Assembly (NCBI RefSeq): GCF_000143415.4
Contig: NW_003314267.1
Location: 2,798,447-2,862,446, forward strand
Reading direction: 5' to 3'
Source: Selaginella moellendorffii
Lineage: Eukaryota > Streptophyta > Lycopodiopsida > Selaginellales > Selaginellaceae
DNA length: 64,000 nt
This document shows positions 21,104 through 32,543 of the stretch, in pieces (the stretch's first letter is position 1; every line of letters starts with the position of its first letter). A model generated the notes under the pieces. The model saw nothing but the letters and a program-made list of their open reading frames with translations, had not been told where the DNA came from and ran no database searches. The position numbers were made by a program, and so were the translations under genes.

Positions 21104-21946
21104 CAAGACTTGATCATGGGACCCTCTAAATCCCAAGCCTTGAGTGCAACTCTTGCTTCAAGACACCGAGGGGAAACACTATGGCATAATGGCCTGGTAT
21201 GGATATCCCTATTCCCCCACTTCCATCCCAAAGGGAAGGCCCAAGCCCTTAGGAAGGGAAGGGACCAATAAGCTACAAGGTATTTAAGTGGGGCACAACT
21301 TTATATGAGCTAGGAGCACCATAGTCGGTTTCCCTCCCGAGAGTGGAAGTTACTCTTGAGCACTTCCTTGGGTGTCCCCTCCGACACAACCTAAGTCCAT
21401 GCTCACTCCCATCCAAGGCCCCTAAGCCCCAATCTCAACCTCAAGTCAGTTTGGAAGCACCATTGGAGAGTTCCTTCAAGACAGGTTTTTGGACTTCACT
21501 ATCCCTACTATACTTTTGGAACCCCCTGCAGCCCCACCCCTTTGGGAGACACACGCTTTGGGCTTTCACCCCTTGACTTGTATTTGTACTCGAACTCAGT
21601 CTCGGAGTTGATCTCGGACTCGATCTCAGACCCGACTTCGGACTCGGTCTTCGACTTGATCTCGAACTCGATCTCAGACCTGATCTCAGACTCGACTTTG
21701 GACTCGACCTCAGACTTAGTCTCAGACCCGATCTCGGATCTTGGACTCTGTCTCGAACTCGGTCTCGAACTTGGTCTTGAACTCAGTCTCGGAGTCGGCC
21801 TCGGACTCGATCCCAGACTCTATCTCGAACTTGGTCTCAGAGTCGGTCTTGGACTCGATCCCATCCAATGAAGTCTTTGTCATTTCGGTCATGCTTTTGG
21901 GGATCCTTTAGCTTATGACATCTCAGGGAGTTGGTTCCTTACAGAA
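21104..21946 (-). mobile_element. LTR family A, partial
   Basis: Lacks its first 300 or so bases and begins at gacttgatcatggga; ends GGTTCCTTACA. Contains the ctcggactcgatctcggact-type hexamer tract (21590-21870). Confidence 0.8.
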
Positions 21947-22380
21947 TACTATTGTGTTCAGGACAATCTCTACATTCCATAAATATGCCAAATGAGCAAA
22001 TCTTCATAAATAAAATTTAGAACCAGAATGAAACTAATATAAAGGGTGTGATAGCGAGGGTACTTAGTAGACACGATAAGCTATCATCCAACGATATTAA
22101 GGGACTAGTCTCAATATGTGAGAGTTCTTGGCACTAGCTAGTGTAAGAGATAACAAGACAGGAACTCCTTACCAGGCTAAGTATGCTTAGCTAATAACAC
22201 GTAGGAATTCTATCCTTATGTTCATTCAATCCAAATACACTCGAAATGCCCAATTAACTCCACTAGTACAAGAGGGACTAATAAAGGGTCCAGCAATACT
22301 AATCTCATGCCGTCGTGGCAGTAAGGAAAGAGTGTCTATATGGACTAGTTGACAAGGAACTTTCGATACCCGAAATGACA
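21947..22380. mobile_element. LTR family D, fragment
   Basis: Matches the 25300-25748 half of the complete LTR D (attgtgttcaggacaatctc, gacacgataagctatcat). Ends at cgaaatgaca where a TRIM begins. Confidence 0.7.
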
Positions 22381-23435
22381 TGTATCTCACCCTATCTCTC
22401 TCCCCTTAAGCTAATTGGAAAAGGGGCAATTGCTTGATGAGAGAGCCCTTAGTGGCTATTTTATCCCCATTATCCCCCAAGGTTTTAAGGATCCACAGTG
22501 ACAGTATATCTAAATCTCATCCCATGATCACATGTGCTACACTCACCCCCCCCTTTAAAGATGTCAATATCATTATTGACTATTGACTAACAACCCCTAT
22601 TGAGCTAAGCAAAACTAGCACCTCCATTTCCACACTAAATCTACCAATCCTTCTATTGTGTAGACTAGCTATTCCATGTGAGACAACTAGTCATCCACCC
22701 ATACCACAGTCCCACGGTGGATACCTTCTGTGAGACACAAACTAAGGATGCTAAGGAGTGGATCTAGGATGACCACTCGTGGACCGATAGCCCAGTCTTG
22801 GAGAGACGGGATGGTGATGCAAGTGGTATTGGACCACTAGTGCAGCAAAGGTGAATGGGCATGGCCTTAGCGTAACGGGCCGAGATGTCAGTGGTACCTT
22901 TGGGTGTCGGTCTTGGGACCGAACATGTGGAGCACTTGGACCAGGTGCAAGTGTTGAGTGGCATGGATGCCATTCTTGGGGCTAGCAAGTCCCAAGTCCT
23001 GAATTGGACTTAAGGAGGTTGTGAGTGAGACTCCTCCAAGTGGTCGAAGGTGTGGTTAAGTGACTAAAGTAGAATGGAAAAATTAGTCACTTACACCTTC
23101 ATCCATGGATAGTCCACACAAAAAGAAGGACGTATGCATGAATGCTTAATGCTTAATACGTACAATTTCAAATTTAGGGGTAGGAATATACCTTGCTCAA
23201 GGGTATATTATATTTTTTTAAGTAGCCACTAATCAATGGAAATTGAACCCATGCCATTTGCTCCGATACCACATGTAATGCACCCTATCTCTCTCCCCTT
23301 AAGCCAACTGAAAAAGTGGCAATTGCTTAATGAAAGAGCCCTTAGTGGCTATTTTATACCTATTTATCCCCCAAGGTTCCAAGGATCCATGGTGAAAGTA
23401 TATCCACATTTCATCCCATGATCACATGCATTACA
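22381..23435 (-). mobile_element. TRIM element E, copy 1 (with nested LTR B)
   Basis: Two direct LTRs of about 161 bp (22381-22541 TGTATCTCACCC...GTGCTACA; 23274-23435 TGTAATGCACCC...GCATTACA) flank a short non-coding interior. Next to the right LTR the minus strand reads TGGTATCGGAGC, a tRNA-Met primer site. No coding capacity. The same element, without the nested insertion, is at 59460-60130. No target duplication is visible here. Confidence 0.8.
22729..23095 (+). mobile_element. internally deleted LTR B solo copy
   Basis: TGTGAGACACAAA...TTAGTCACTTACA, 367 bp, with a perfect 5-bp duplication CCTTC on both sides (22724-22728, 23096-23100) inside TRIM E. Normal LTR B is about 1.8-1.9 kb; the satellite and central part are absent. 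Confidence 0.8.
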
Positions 23436-24124
23436 GATTTCACTACTCGGTAAGAACGTTATATGCATGTTTAGTTACTAATAGAGGCATGCATGTAGCT
23501 AGTGGGATGGTGAAAAGGAACTGTGTTGATGATGCTAAAATATTTAGACGGGCAAATCGAGAGGAGCAAGATGCTATGGAAGAAGCTAAGGTTGAGTCAG
23601 AAGAGGAAGAGCCAGATGCTATGGCATTGGTATGCATATGGCTCAGGAAGTTGAGATTGAGAATTTGCGAAGGGAAGTTCGCAAATTGAAGCAAATATAG
23701 GTATTGGGTATTAAATCAAATTTGATGGCACTAACACTTCTTGACAAATGGACAAGCGAAAAGGGTGAATAGGCAGCTAGAGGATTATTTGTGATGCTAT
23801 GTCTTCGAAAACCAAATTGATTAGGTAAGTCATTATGATTATGCAATAAAAACTCACCATATTTGAGTATCATGATGAGTCTATAGGAAGTCATCAATGG
23901 GTGAGTTATTGAAGATCTTGTGGAACTTAGCATGGCTGAGTATCATAGAGAGTTACCCACAATGGAGGCATTCATGGCAGAAAGATTCAGCATTTTGAGT
24001 CTAGTGAGGGATTCTTTGGAACGGGCTCAACAAAGGCAAATTGAATACGCAAACTAAAAGCACCGGGATATAGAGTTCTAACCTAGAGATAAAGTGTGGT
24101 TAAATACCAAGAATCTAAGGTTAC
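23436..24124 (+). pseudogene. chromovirus integrase C-terminal fragment, plus strand
   Basis: From about 23880 the plus strand encodes EVING, AEYHRELPTMEAF, RDSLERAQQRQIEYAN and VWLNTKNLRLQSG, with stops. It matches 44880-45180 (minus strand). The 23436-23880 part has an 87-codon ORF with an acidic stretch that I do not recognise. Confidence 0.65.
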
Positions 24125-24780
24125 AAAGTGGGATAAACTCCTCCTGCGTGTCGTGTGGTGGAGCAAAGGTCAACTGGCGGTCAGTAACACTTTTGAAGCA
24201 CGAAGGGGGCCTCAATATTATTGACATCGAAGAACAATGCAAGGCTCTCCTCTTCAAGATTTTCACAAGGATGCTCATGCCTTGCAACCAACCATGGAGA
24301 ATACTGCTGCGAGCACAACTTTTGAAAGTCCTCCCGGGCAGGAACGAGCACACTAGACAAAACTGGGCAACAGATGAACAATGGCTCTTCTCAGACACCA
24401 AACTCAAAATGACAAAGGCCCACACGTTCTCAGGAAATTTGTTTAAGCTCTGGAGGCAATTCAAGTGCAAGTTGGAACGTAAACCACCTCATACCAAAGA
24501 ACAATTGGACCAGCAGCTAATTTTCCTGAGCAAACTCTTCGCTGTCAAAGGTAAAATGCTTGGAGCTTCAGAGGATCGTGGCCTGGACTAGACATGTAGA
24601 GACCTGCATAGAGCAGGGCTGAGAACCTTCACAGAGGCAGACACCATGATCCAGCCCAACCAGACGACCAACAACCGCGACCGAATCAGTGCTTTCTACG
24701 GACTAACCATCTCGGAACACAGGATGCACAAATTCCAGACAGCCTTTTTAGCAGCCAAACACGCATGCCTTGAATGACTG
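24125..24780 (+). pseudogene. LINE (non-LTR retrotransposon) ORF2 C-terminal fragment
   Basis: Open from 24094 through 24591: NWRSVTLLKHEGGLNIIDIEEQCKALLFKIFTRM...WRILLRAQLLK matches the region after the RT in plant LINE ORF2 (pattern W-x-x-x-x-x-P/H-x-x-GGL-x-I-x-D). It is fused in frame to the end of the chromovirus integrase fragment, an accident of nested insertion. Confidence 0.65.
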
Positions 24781-24858
24781 AACTTGAGTTAGTATCCTTT
24801 CTAGGCCACATCACACAAACTACTTACTAAACTTTAAAACAATCAAAATCAACTCCAA

Positions 24859-25748
24859 TGTAGCACACCTAAATTTGGAGCTGAACTCCAAGCCTGTTGC
24901 ACTATGAAACAAGGGTCTAGTAGAATCCCACGAGCACCAGCTCCCCGTATCCAGTAGTTACACACAAAATGGTGTTAGACAATGTTTAATTTGGGCATAC
25001 TGGTGGCCTAATGCAAGGAGGAGAGTACCCCACCAACTAGAGTAGCATAGAGCTTGGGCTTAGACCCAAGCCAAATACAGAACAAGGAGTGAAATAGCCT
25101 AGCGGGAGCCAAACTAATGCCTCAAGTGGTCGAATATGCATTTCAACCACTATTACTACCACCCCCCCCCCCCCCCCCCTCCCCCCTCCCCCAAAGAATA
25201 CATGCTTTGGGCTTTCACCCCAAGCCTCCTTTAGTACAAAGAGTTAGTTTTTAGAACTAACTCGAAACTTACTAAATATGGAATAGTGCTAGATTGTGAA
25301 TTTGGACACTAAACGAACACCATTGTGTTTAGGCCAATCTCTACATTTGATAGATATGCCAAAATAGCAAATCTAGACACTTTCCATAATTAGTCAATAG
25401 AACGAAATGAGACCAATATAAAGAGCATGATATCAAAAGTGTTTAGTAGACACGGTAAGATATCATATAGTGATAATGAGGGACTGTCTAAATACATGAG
25501 GGTTCTTGCTAAGCCAATGCAAGACAGAGCAAAAGAGAATTAAAAGCCAAGCCAAGAATGCTCAGCTAGAAGTATATAGAAGTTTTAATCTTATGCCCAT
25601 TTGGCTAAGTACAAATACTAAACCTAGTTTACTAACACTTGAACAAGAGGGGCTCATGATGGGAACCAGTAGTATCAACCTCCTACCGTCATGGCAGTAA
25701 GGACTAGCCAATAAGTATCTTTCAATACCCGAAGTCACATTTGCGACA
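24859..25748 (-). mobile_element. solo LTR D, complete
   Basis: TGTAGCACACC...TTTGCGACA, 890 bp, with perfect TCCAA duplication at 24854-24858 and 25749-25753. Contains a poly-C tract and gctttgggctttcacccc (25204 on). No coding. Confidence 0.9.
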
Positions 25749-25753
25749 TCCAA

Positions 25754-26151
25754 CCCCTTCAAGAGTTTTTATTGGCTTATAAAAATGAAATGTTTTTCAA
25801 ATAAAGTGATTCATAGATCAGCCATTGGAAAAGCTTAAGAAAATTTGTGGAAAATTTTCCATCCCATAAAAAGAATGACTCATAATGGGGTTGGGTAGTT
25901 TTTGAGTTGAGCTCAAGTCAATGAAAGTCAACAAAAGTCAAAAGAAGTCAATACAATCCCCTAACTAGCGAAAGATTAATAGCACTACCTTAGTTCATCC
26001 CGAACCAAGAATTTTTAACATAAAATCTAAGTGTTTAAGGTATTCTATAAGCTCATGTAGATTATTAGTTCAACATGAACTAATATTTTAGTCTATAAAG
26101 AAAGAAAATAATATATTAAACCACATAATTTATATTAAAATCAGAATATGT
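25754..26151. other. spacer 3' of the ParB-methylase gene
   Basis: AT-rich sequence with no ORF or repeat that I recognise. It may contain the 3' untranslated region of the minus-strand gene. Confidence 0.4.
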
Positions 26152-29100
26152 TCAATCTTCTTCTGCTTCCATATCTAGAAAAGTAGAAATGGGTATAGTA
26201 GAATGCTCCTTCACTATAGGCTTGTGTTGTATGTAATGTTGTGCCATATATTTAGTATAAATAGGTAAGTGGAATTGACTTCGGTCCATATGATCATCCA
26301 TATCATCAAGATCAAGCATGTGGACTGAGACACTATGTGTGATAAGTGTAGACCTAATGACATAGAAACATTTGAGAATAAATATTATAGATTATTTCAA
26401 GCAATAACATCACCTGTCGCAAAATCTCCTAAGAATGTCCTCAAAGGCACCCTCCTTGTCAAGTGCAAAAATAGCTTGGCCTGTCTCTTTCACTGCCTGT
26501 ACCATTGACCCAAATCCTATTGTAGCATCAAGCACAATCCCCTTTGGCAGACAGAATAACTCCAACAAGATCTACATGGCCCTGACCGAATGATGTAGAT
26601 AACCAGGAAATGCTAGGTGAAGAACTATCACAAATGTGACTTCGGGTATCAAAAGATACTTGTCAGCCAGTCCTTACGGACACTCTCTCCTTACTGTTAT
26701 GACGGCAGGAGGTCAGTACTGTTGGTTCCCTTTATTGGCCCCTCTTGTCCAAGTGTTAGTAAATTGGACTTAGCATCTGTACTTGGCTGGATGAGCATAA
26801 GGACGGAATTCCTAAGTGTCTATTTGGCCAAGCATATTTGGCCCGGCTTTTTAGTTCTCTTTTGCTCTGTCTTGCACTAGCTTGGCAAGAACCCTCGCAT
26901 ATTGAGACCAGTCCCTCAATATCGCCGGATGATAGTTTACCATGTTTGCCAAACACCCTTGCTATCACGCCCTTTGTGTTAGTCTCATTTCGGTCCCAAA
27001 TGCTATTTATGGAAAGTGTCTAGATTTTCTCATTTGGCATGTCTACAGAATGTAGAGGTCAGCTTGAACACAATGGTGTTCGTCTCGTGTCCAAATTCGC
27101 AATCTAAGGCCATTCCATATTTAGTAAGTTTCGAACTTGTCCCAAAGACTAACTCCTCATACTAAGGGCAGCTTAGGGTGAAAACCCAAAGCGTGTGTTC
27201 CTCAAGCGGGGAGGGGGGCTGTGGGGGGTTCCAAAGGTATAGTAGGGATAGTGGTTGGAATGTATGTCCAACCACCTGAGATATTAGTTTGGCTTCCGCT
27301 GGGCTATGTAGCTCCTTGTTCTGGGTCCAGCTTGGGTCTAAGCCCAAGCTCCACACTGCTCTAGTCGGTGGGGTACCCTCCTCCTCGCATTAGGCCATTG
27401 GTATACCAAAATTGTGCCAGACTCTGTCTGACACCATTTTGCGTGTAGGTGCTGGATACGGGGAGCTGGTGCTCCTGGGATTGTACCGGACCCTCATTTT
27501 GTAGCGCAATGGGCTTGGAGTTTGGCTCCAAATTTAGGTACGCTACAAGAACATCCAAGTCGATCACATTTGGGATGATGTCTATAGAGCTGTCATATCC
27601 TAGTAAAGCAAGAGGAGCACGCTCATCAGCTCGTATGGCATTACGCCAGTTCCCAATGTGGCATAGAGCATGGTAGTTCCAGGAATAAACCTGGAAAAAA
27701 AAATAAAATAGAGTTAATTTGTAAATAAAGAAGTCACACACCTTTCGCTTTTGCCGACTAGTGTCTTTTGTGTCCACTGCTATACTCGAAAGAAGGCAGC
27801 CAAATGAAAACTCAAGAAATCCATCATCGTTGTGAGCCAAGTGTGCAAGAAGGCCTTCCCACATTAGAGAGCGCAGAAGGATCATGACAACCACACCCTC
27901 GTATATCATGAAGCTGCTCACAACCTTTAAGGCTTGGGAAATGTGTTGGGCCTACAACACATTCCATGACGGAGTATTCCCTTGTGGTGGTGGCATCCCA
28001 TCAGGAAGATCGAAAAAGATGAAATTGATCTTCCCATAAGGTGTGAGCTGACCCAGACCATAGATCCACGGATCAAGCATGTAGAGCTCCCCACTAGTAG
28101 CATCTAAAAGCTGTGTGTAATCCCCAATGAGAACAACAACTTCTCCAACACTAACCGTTGGGGATAGAGGGTGAACCTGAAAATCAATTATTAGAACTAA
28201 AAGTTGGAGATAAAATTCATGCTTACTAACTTGTTTATGCATAGCTGCAGAGGAGAGCTCTTCCAGGTCATCATCTGTAGCTGTAGGGAGGGATGGGAAT
28301 AATGTCTTAGTCTGCTAAGAAGACTGATGGCTACTCTCTACAACATCTATACAAAAAAAAGTGAAATCAAGAATGAATAAAAGAATGTTCCAAATCAAAG
28401 TCCTTACTCTCATGAAAGGCTTCACGACGGCCCCTTTTGGGGTTGCGAGGAGCAGGTACTAGAATCTCTTGTGCTAGAATTTCCATTACAGTTTCCTTTG
28501 GTTCAACAGTATTTGGATTTGGCATCTTTTGAATGGTTTCCTGAGTGTGGACTCTTGTGTTTAGTTGTTGAACTTCAACAACATGATTATCATAGTCAGA
28601 AAGAGCCTCTGGAAAATAAGAATATAAGTCAAGATTAATATTTCCTAGCTAAGTGCTGAGTTTCAAGTGAACTTGGATGACATTCAAGGTAGAGATCTAG
28701 CTCGAAGTCTGATGTCGGCATTTGCTCCACAAGTTCAAGGTACTACGGGCATAGCTCCCTCTCATGTGTACAAGGACAGGAGAACTCTGGCTTATACATC
28801 CCAAGCTTCTTGCCTCTAGTCAGGAGCTTCTGCAAAACACCAGCTGTATATACTGGTGCACCGGGGCAATATTTTAAATATCTACAAAATAAAACAAAAA
28901 TATAAATACCAATATATAAATGAGAATTGAGAAAATACCTGTAAACCATGCGCCTCACAAGAAATGGTAGTCCTAGTTGGTTCTTGAACTCAGCCAAACT
29001 CGTCCCACCACATGGAAGCCAACCATTCCCTAGCTCCACAAGACAAACACGAATATATTCTTCAAGAGTGATACCTGTGTGGGTGCTGGAAAGAAACTTC

Positions 29101-30790
29101 TCGTCCCAGACTTGTAGCATCTCCTCACCAGCAGCAATACTCTAAAAAATATATGCCTTCTCCTTCATCACCTTCTCCATCCTTATCTTGTAGTGTTTTT
29201 TGTTGTTTCGCAGCCAAGTGTTGATAAGTTCCAAGCAGATGCTTTGTTCAGCAAAGGACATTTTGGAGATATTGTAAATGAGTTCCTTCGGTGCTTTACC
29301 AATTCCTACACACACAAAGAGTTATGAAATGTTTCACAAATTTTAGAAGAATTTACAAATGCGAGAACAAATCTCGTCAATGCTATCAACCCATTCCTAC
29401 CCGCATTGTATATCTGCAATCGAGAGAAACTTTTTCACCTTTGTTCTCTTCGTATTCAAAATTTGTTGCTCAATCGTATGCCACTCCATCTCCTTCTGCT
29501 GCTCGTCCCCTCGGGCATTTTTAAAGAATGAGGCTCTTTCTCCTTTGATTATGGGCTGCAAGAAACATTATATAAGGCGATACATACTTCAATATGAATT
29601 TACCTTCGCCTAGATAGCAACTAGAAAATCAAGTGGTAGCTAATACCAAGTCTGCAATTCTTGGAATTTCCTTCCTGCTAGCTTCACTCGAATTGCTTCA
29701 AATACCTCACGATTGTACAACGTTTGGACCTCCTCTAGTGAGAGCATGCCAATAAACCGAAGGTGCTCAATATCATGTACTAATGTATGAGCTTGAAATG
29801 CAAATTGGTTTAGCCTACAAAAACACGATATTGACTAAGTTTACAAAAAATAAATTCCTAGATGTTGATCTTATAGCATGCCATGTTGAGCTTCATAGTG
29901 TGCTCCTGAGTCATTGGTTCGACAAGTGTGACTGGAACAGTAATGTGTCGTTCTTCGTCATCTTGGAACTTCTCTTGAATGCACTTCCAAAATGCTAGCC
30001 ACCTATGGTTTCCATCGATCACCCAAAAGAGCTTTCCAATGAACTCTGCTATCTCTACATGTTTTCCTAGGAATCCATCAAACTCACGAGACTTTCGCAG
30101 CCATATAGGATCCCATTTTTCCTCAAGTTCAATAGTCATTGACTCTATTAGGCCGGTTCTAGGGAAAGTTGGTGAAATGATGAAGGTACCAGCTATGCTC
30201 CCAAATCTGACCTTGGCAAAGGAGCTATAGATTGCCATGTTGAGGTCATAAGCTGAGCGCACCTAATGGCTTTGAACCAACTGACACAAAGGAACTTGAA
30301 ATCGATGAGGGCCATTCCATGCCATTTTCTGTAACACTTTACTAACTGTCCGTTCTTGAGCTTGGATAATTGTGTCCCAAACACAATCATTCAAGATGGT
30401 GTCAGAATCATGCATGTGTAATCCCTCACCATCACTAGCTCCCCCTGCACCACCAGCCCGAGGAGTAGTAGGAGCAGCTACCATGCCCCCAGTAGCCTTT
30501 ACAGTAGATCCACCTACAATGCTACCAATAACCTCCTCAACTGGTTCATCTACCTCGCCGCGAGCAGCCTTAGCAACTGAAGGCACAGCACCCCCACCAC
30601 CACCAACATCATATGTAAGTACCCCACCACTAGTAGCCGTAGCTTCAGGAGCACCAGTACCAACAACCTCAATAACACCAACATTGATTTGAGTGTCCAT
30701 CTCAACATCCATATTGTTGTTATGCTCATCATTGCCTCTAGCATGACTAGCAGAAACTTCATTAGATACTTGAGATGAATCTCCACTCAA
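26152..30790 (-). pseudogene. ParB-like / DNA-methylase-like fusion gene, decayed
   Basis: Minus-strand exons recognised by GT-AG borders and open frame: about 29858-30790, 29604-29814, 29439-29555, 28939-29305, about 28650-28881, 28408-28608, 28231-28346, 27742-28176, 26414-27690 (split by an LTR) and 26152-26353 (stop TGA). A low-complexity Gly/Ala/Thr N-terminus is followed by a ParB/Srx-like stretch (FQVPLCQLVQSH, WVIDGNHRWLAFWKC). The middle is unknown (PEFSCPCTHERELCP). The C-terminal part has INFIFFDLPDGMPP, a possible target-recognition motif IV, then FMIYEGVVVMILL, then VLDATIGFGSMVQAVKETG with ALDKEGAF, an AdoMet-binding motif I. The order IV before I fits beta-class N4/N6 DNA methylases. 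Eight in-frame TAG codons interrupt it (30263, 29640, 29610, 29142, 28743, 28315, 27952, 26572). No ATG is evident at the 5' end. ParB binds DNA or nucleotide in bacteria; its role here is unknown. Confidence 0.7.
26626..27547 (+). mobile_element. solo LTR D inside the methylase domain
   Basis: 922 bp from TATCACAAATG (ancestral TG mutated) to GGTACGCTACA, with perfect AGAAC duplication at 26621-26625 and 27548-27552. Removing it joins the coding frame ...NVIDLDVL to HLAFPGYLHH, so it landed in an exon of the minus-strand gene. Confidence 0.92.
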
Positions 30791-31073
30791 TCAGCCAAAC
30801 CCACAGTGATCAAGGTGGCTGCCTTTTCCTGGAGACAGAGACTATTGAGGTTGGCCTCGGCGCTTCCTCTAAAATAAAAAGCAAAAATATTATAACATCT
30901 AACTTTTAATGTAAATAAAACTTGTGGCATTTTAAGTTCAAGTCCCTTGTTGGAAGTTCCAGGTAGTCAAACTTGATTTATATCTTCTCTCACAAGAAAA
31001 GTTTGTAAGTAAAAGATGTGAAAAATAGATTGAAAACTACAAGAAATGCAAAGGAAAAAAACACAAGTCACTA
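30791..31073. promoter_or_regulatory. presumed 5' flank of ParB-methylase gene
   Basis: Upstream of the coding sequence on the minus strand; in-frame TGA lies just before the first coding stretch. No clear TATA box was identified. A short stretch (30840-30870) reads as coding in another frame, so a first exon may be hidden here. Confidence 0.3.
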
Positions 31074-31605
31074 GGAGAGGATGGTTCGCGCGAGAACCAA
31101 CCTCATCCTACCTTTGGAGAAAAAGGAAAAACACAACAAGAATATAGGAGAGGTCGGTTTGCACAAGAACCAACATCTTCCACCCTCTTATTTTCACATG
31201 AAATGCCCCATCAAGTCAATGAAATAAAAAAAAAAACCTTGAAAATGTTGGTTCGCACAAGAACTGACATTTTTATCTCTTTGGGTTTTCTAAAATTTAG
31301 AGATCTCACCACTAGAAACATGAAAAAAACCAAGAAAGTTTGCTTCTAGAAAAAATGAAGGTGGGGAGACGGTTTGCACGCAAACCGATCTTTCCCACCC
31401 CTTCAACAAGGAAAAAAAATCAAAACAACAAGGTAAAGATGGGCAAAAACTAAACAGAAAATGAAATAGAATGTTAGGAGATGTTAGTTCGCACAATACT
31501 CGACATCTCTATCTCTCAAGAGAAAACAAAAGTCGAGAAAACAGAAAACTTCTCATGGAAGAAAGAAAGTGAGTAGATGTCAGTTCACGTGCAAACCGAC
31601 CTTCT
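31074..31605. repeat. array of six imperfect hairpins
   Basis: Six units at about 31081, 31149, 31243, 31368, 31478 and 31575. Each has the form GGTTCGC-AC-AGAACC with flanking GATG/CATC, i.e. a short inverted repeat around a 4-6 base loop, spaced about 70-125 bp. For example ggttcgcgcgagaacc (31084 on), ggttcgcacaagaactgac, ggtttgcacgcaaaccg. The array lies just upstream of the ParB-methylase gene. A related motif lies at 48413-48436. Confidence 0.75.
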
Positions 31606-31845
31606 CAAGGAAGCATATCTTGTTTGAGGAGTGTCTTGAAGCACATTGCTAGGTTGAAGCACTGTTCTCTTGCCCTTCCTTGCTGAAACGCACCTTTCTC
31701 TCGCCCTTTGCTACTCAAACCCTAGGTATAAAACCCTAAAACTCAACGAACACGGTCAACAGTCATGATCAATGGTCATGATTTTCAGTCTCTTTGATGG
31801 TGATCAATGGACACAATTATTCAATGCTTTAGATTTCAAGATATG
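31606..31845. other. spacer with telobox-like motifs
   Basis: Contains aaaccctaggtataaaaccc (31720 on), two AAACCCTA-type boxes around a TATAAA. Possibly a promoter; more telobox sequence (ggtttagggttt) is at 32071-32082. No gene seen. Confidence 0.35.
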
Positions 31846-32114
31846 TATAATTGATTGTGAGAGGAATAATATTGTTGAAATGAATGTGGTTATGAGGGAG
31901 AAGCGCCAGTCAATCATAAAAGTTATAGCATTGATTGCTTGTTCTCCTTCTCATTTCCATGCTCTCTTCCCTTCAAGAGAGTTTCATTCTTTTGTGACAA
32001 GTGAGAGAGAGTCAAGCTCGGAAAGGTTGGTTCTTGCGCGAAAAAACTGTGCACTGGTTTAGGGGTTTAAGGTTTAGGGTTTATGGTCTCTTATTCCTCT
32101 CACAGTCAATTATA
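31846..32114. repeat. 269-bp segment with 24-bp terminal inverted repeats
   Basis: Arm 31846-31869 (tataattgattgtgagagga plus ataa) and the reverse complement of 32091-32114 agree at 23 of 24 positions. No target duplication found. MITE-like, or a foldback. Confidence 0.6.
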
Positions 32115-32543
32115 CAATTAATAAAGAACTAGATGCAAGAAGGGCGGGATGAAAAGCTTCAATCTGGATTGGATGGGATTTTGGAGCTAAAGAGAAAATG
32201 TCCCTATGAGTTTATTTATATTCGTTGGCCTAGTGATTTGAACAATCAACGACCTTTAATCTTTAAGATGTCTACCCTTGGTCCTGCTTTTGGTGTGGAC
32301 CTTGTACAACGAATGGATATGGATGGAGATGGGGACTTGGCTAATTCCTAGATCCATTTCAACCACATGGAATGAGTTTCAGGCAGGTCAACAATGGGAG
32401 CTCATATTTATAATCACAAATGGTTATTCATTTTTTAAGGATTCCATACCAATTTACATTATAACCATTCCTTCTATAGGTTGTAGTGCAACTTGATTAT
32501 AGCTATAGCCAAATTCAAAGTTCAAGATTTTCAAGCACAAACC
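32115..32543 (+). pseudogene. MULE-like transposase relic, part 1
   Basis: Coding-like plus-strand sequence (FIYIRWPSDLNNQRPLIFK ... KVQDFQAQT) that continues in frame beyond the solo LTR at 32544-34467. Several stops. N-terminal limit uncertain. Confidence 0.5.

Noticed and set aside
27361-27690. The end of the methylase ORF (GGGYPTD) as the true C-terminus
   Set aside because: This tail is LTR D sequence read in frame; the host coding sequence continues beyond the LTR at 26620.
30550-30786. Minus-strand ORF rich in Leu/Met
   Set aside because: Alternative frame of the low-complexity N-terminal region of the ParB-methylase gene.
31074-31605. CRISPR-like array
   Set aside because: Units are imperfect hairpins with unequal spacing in a eukaryotic genome; no cas genes.
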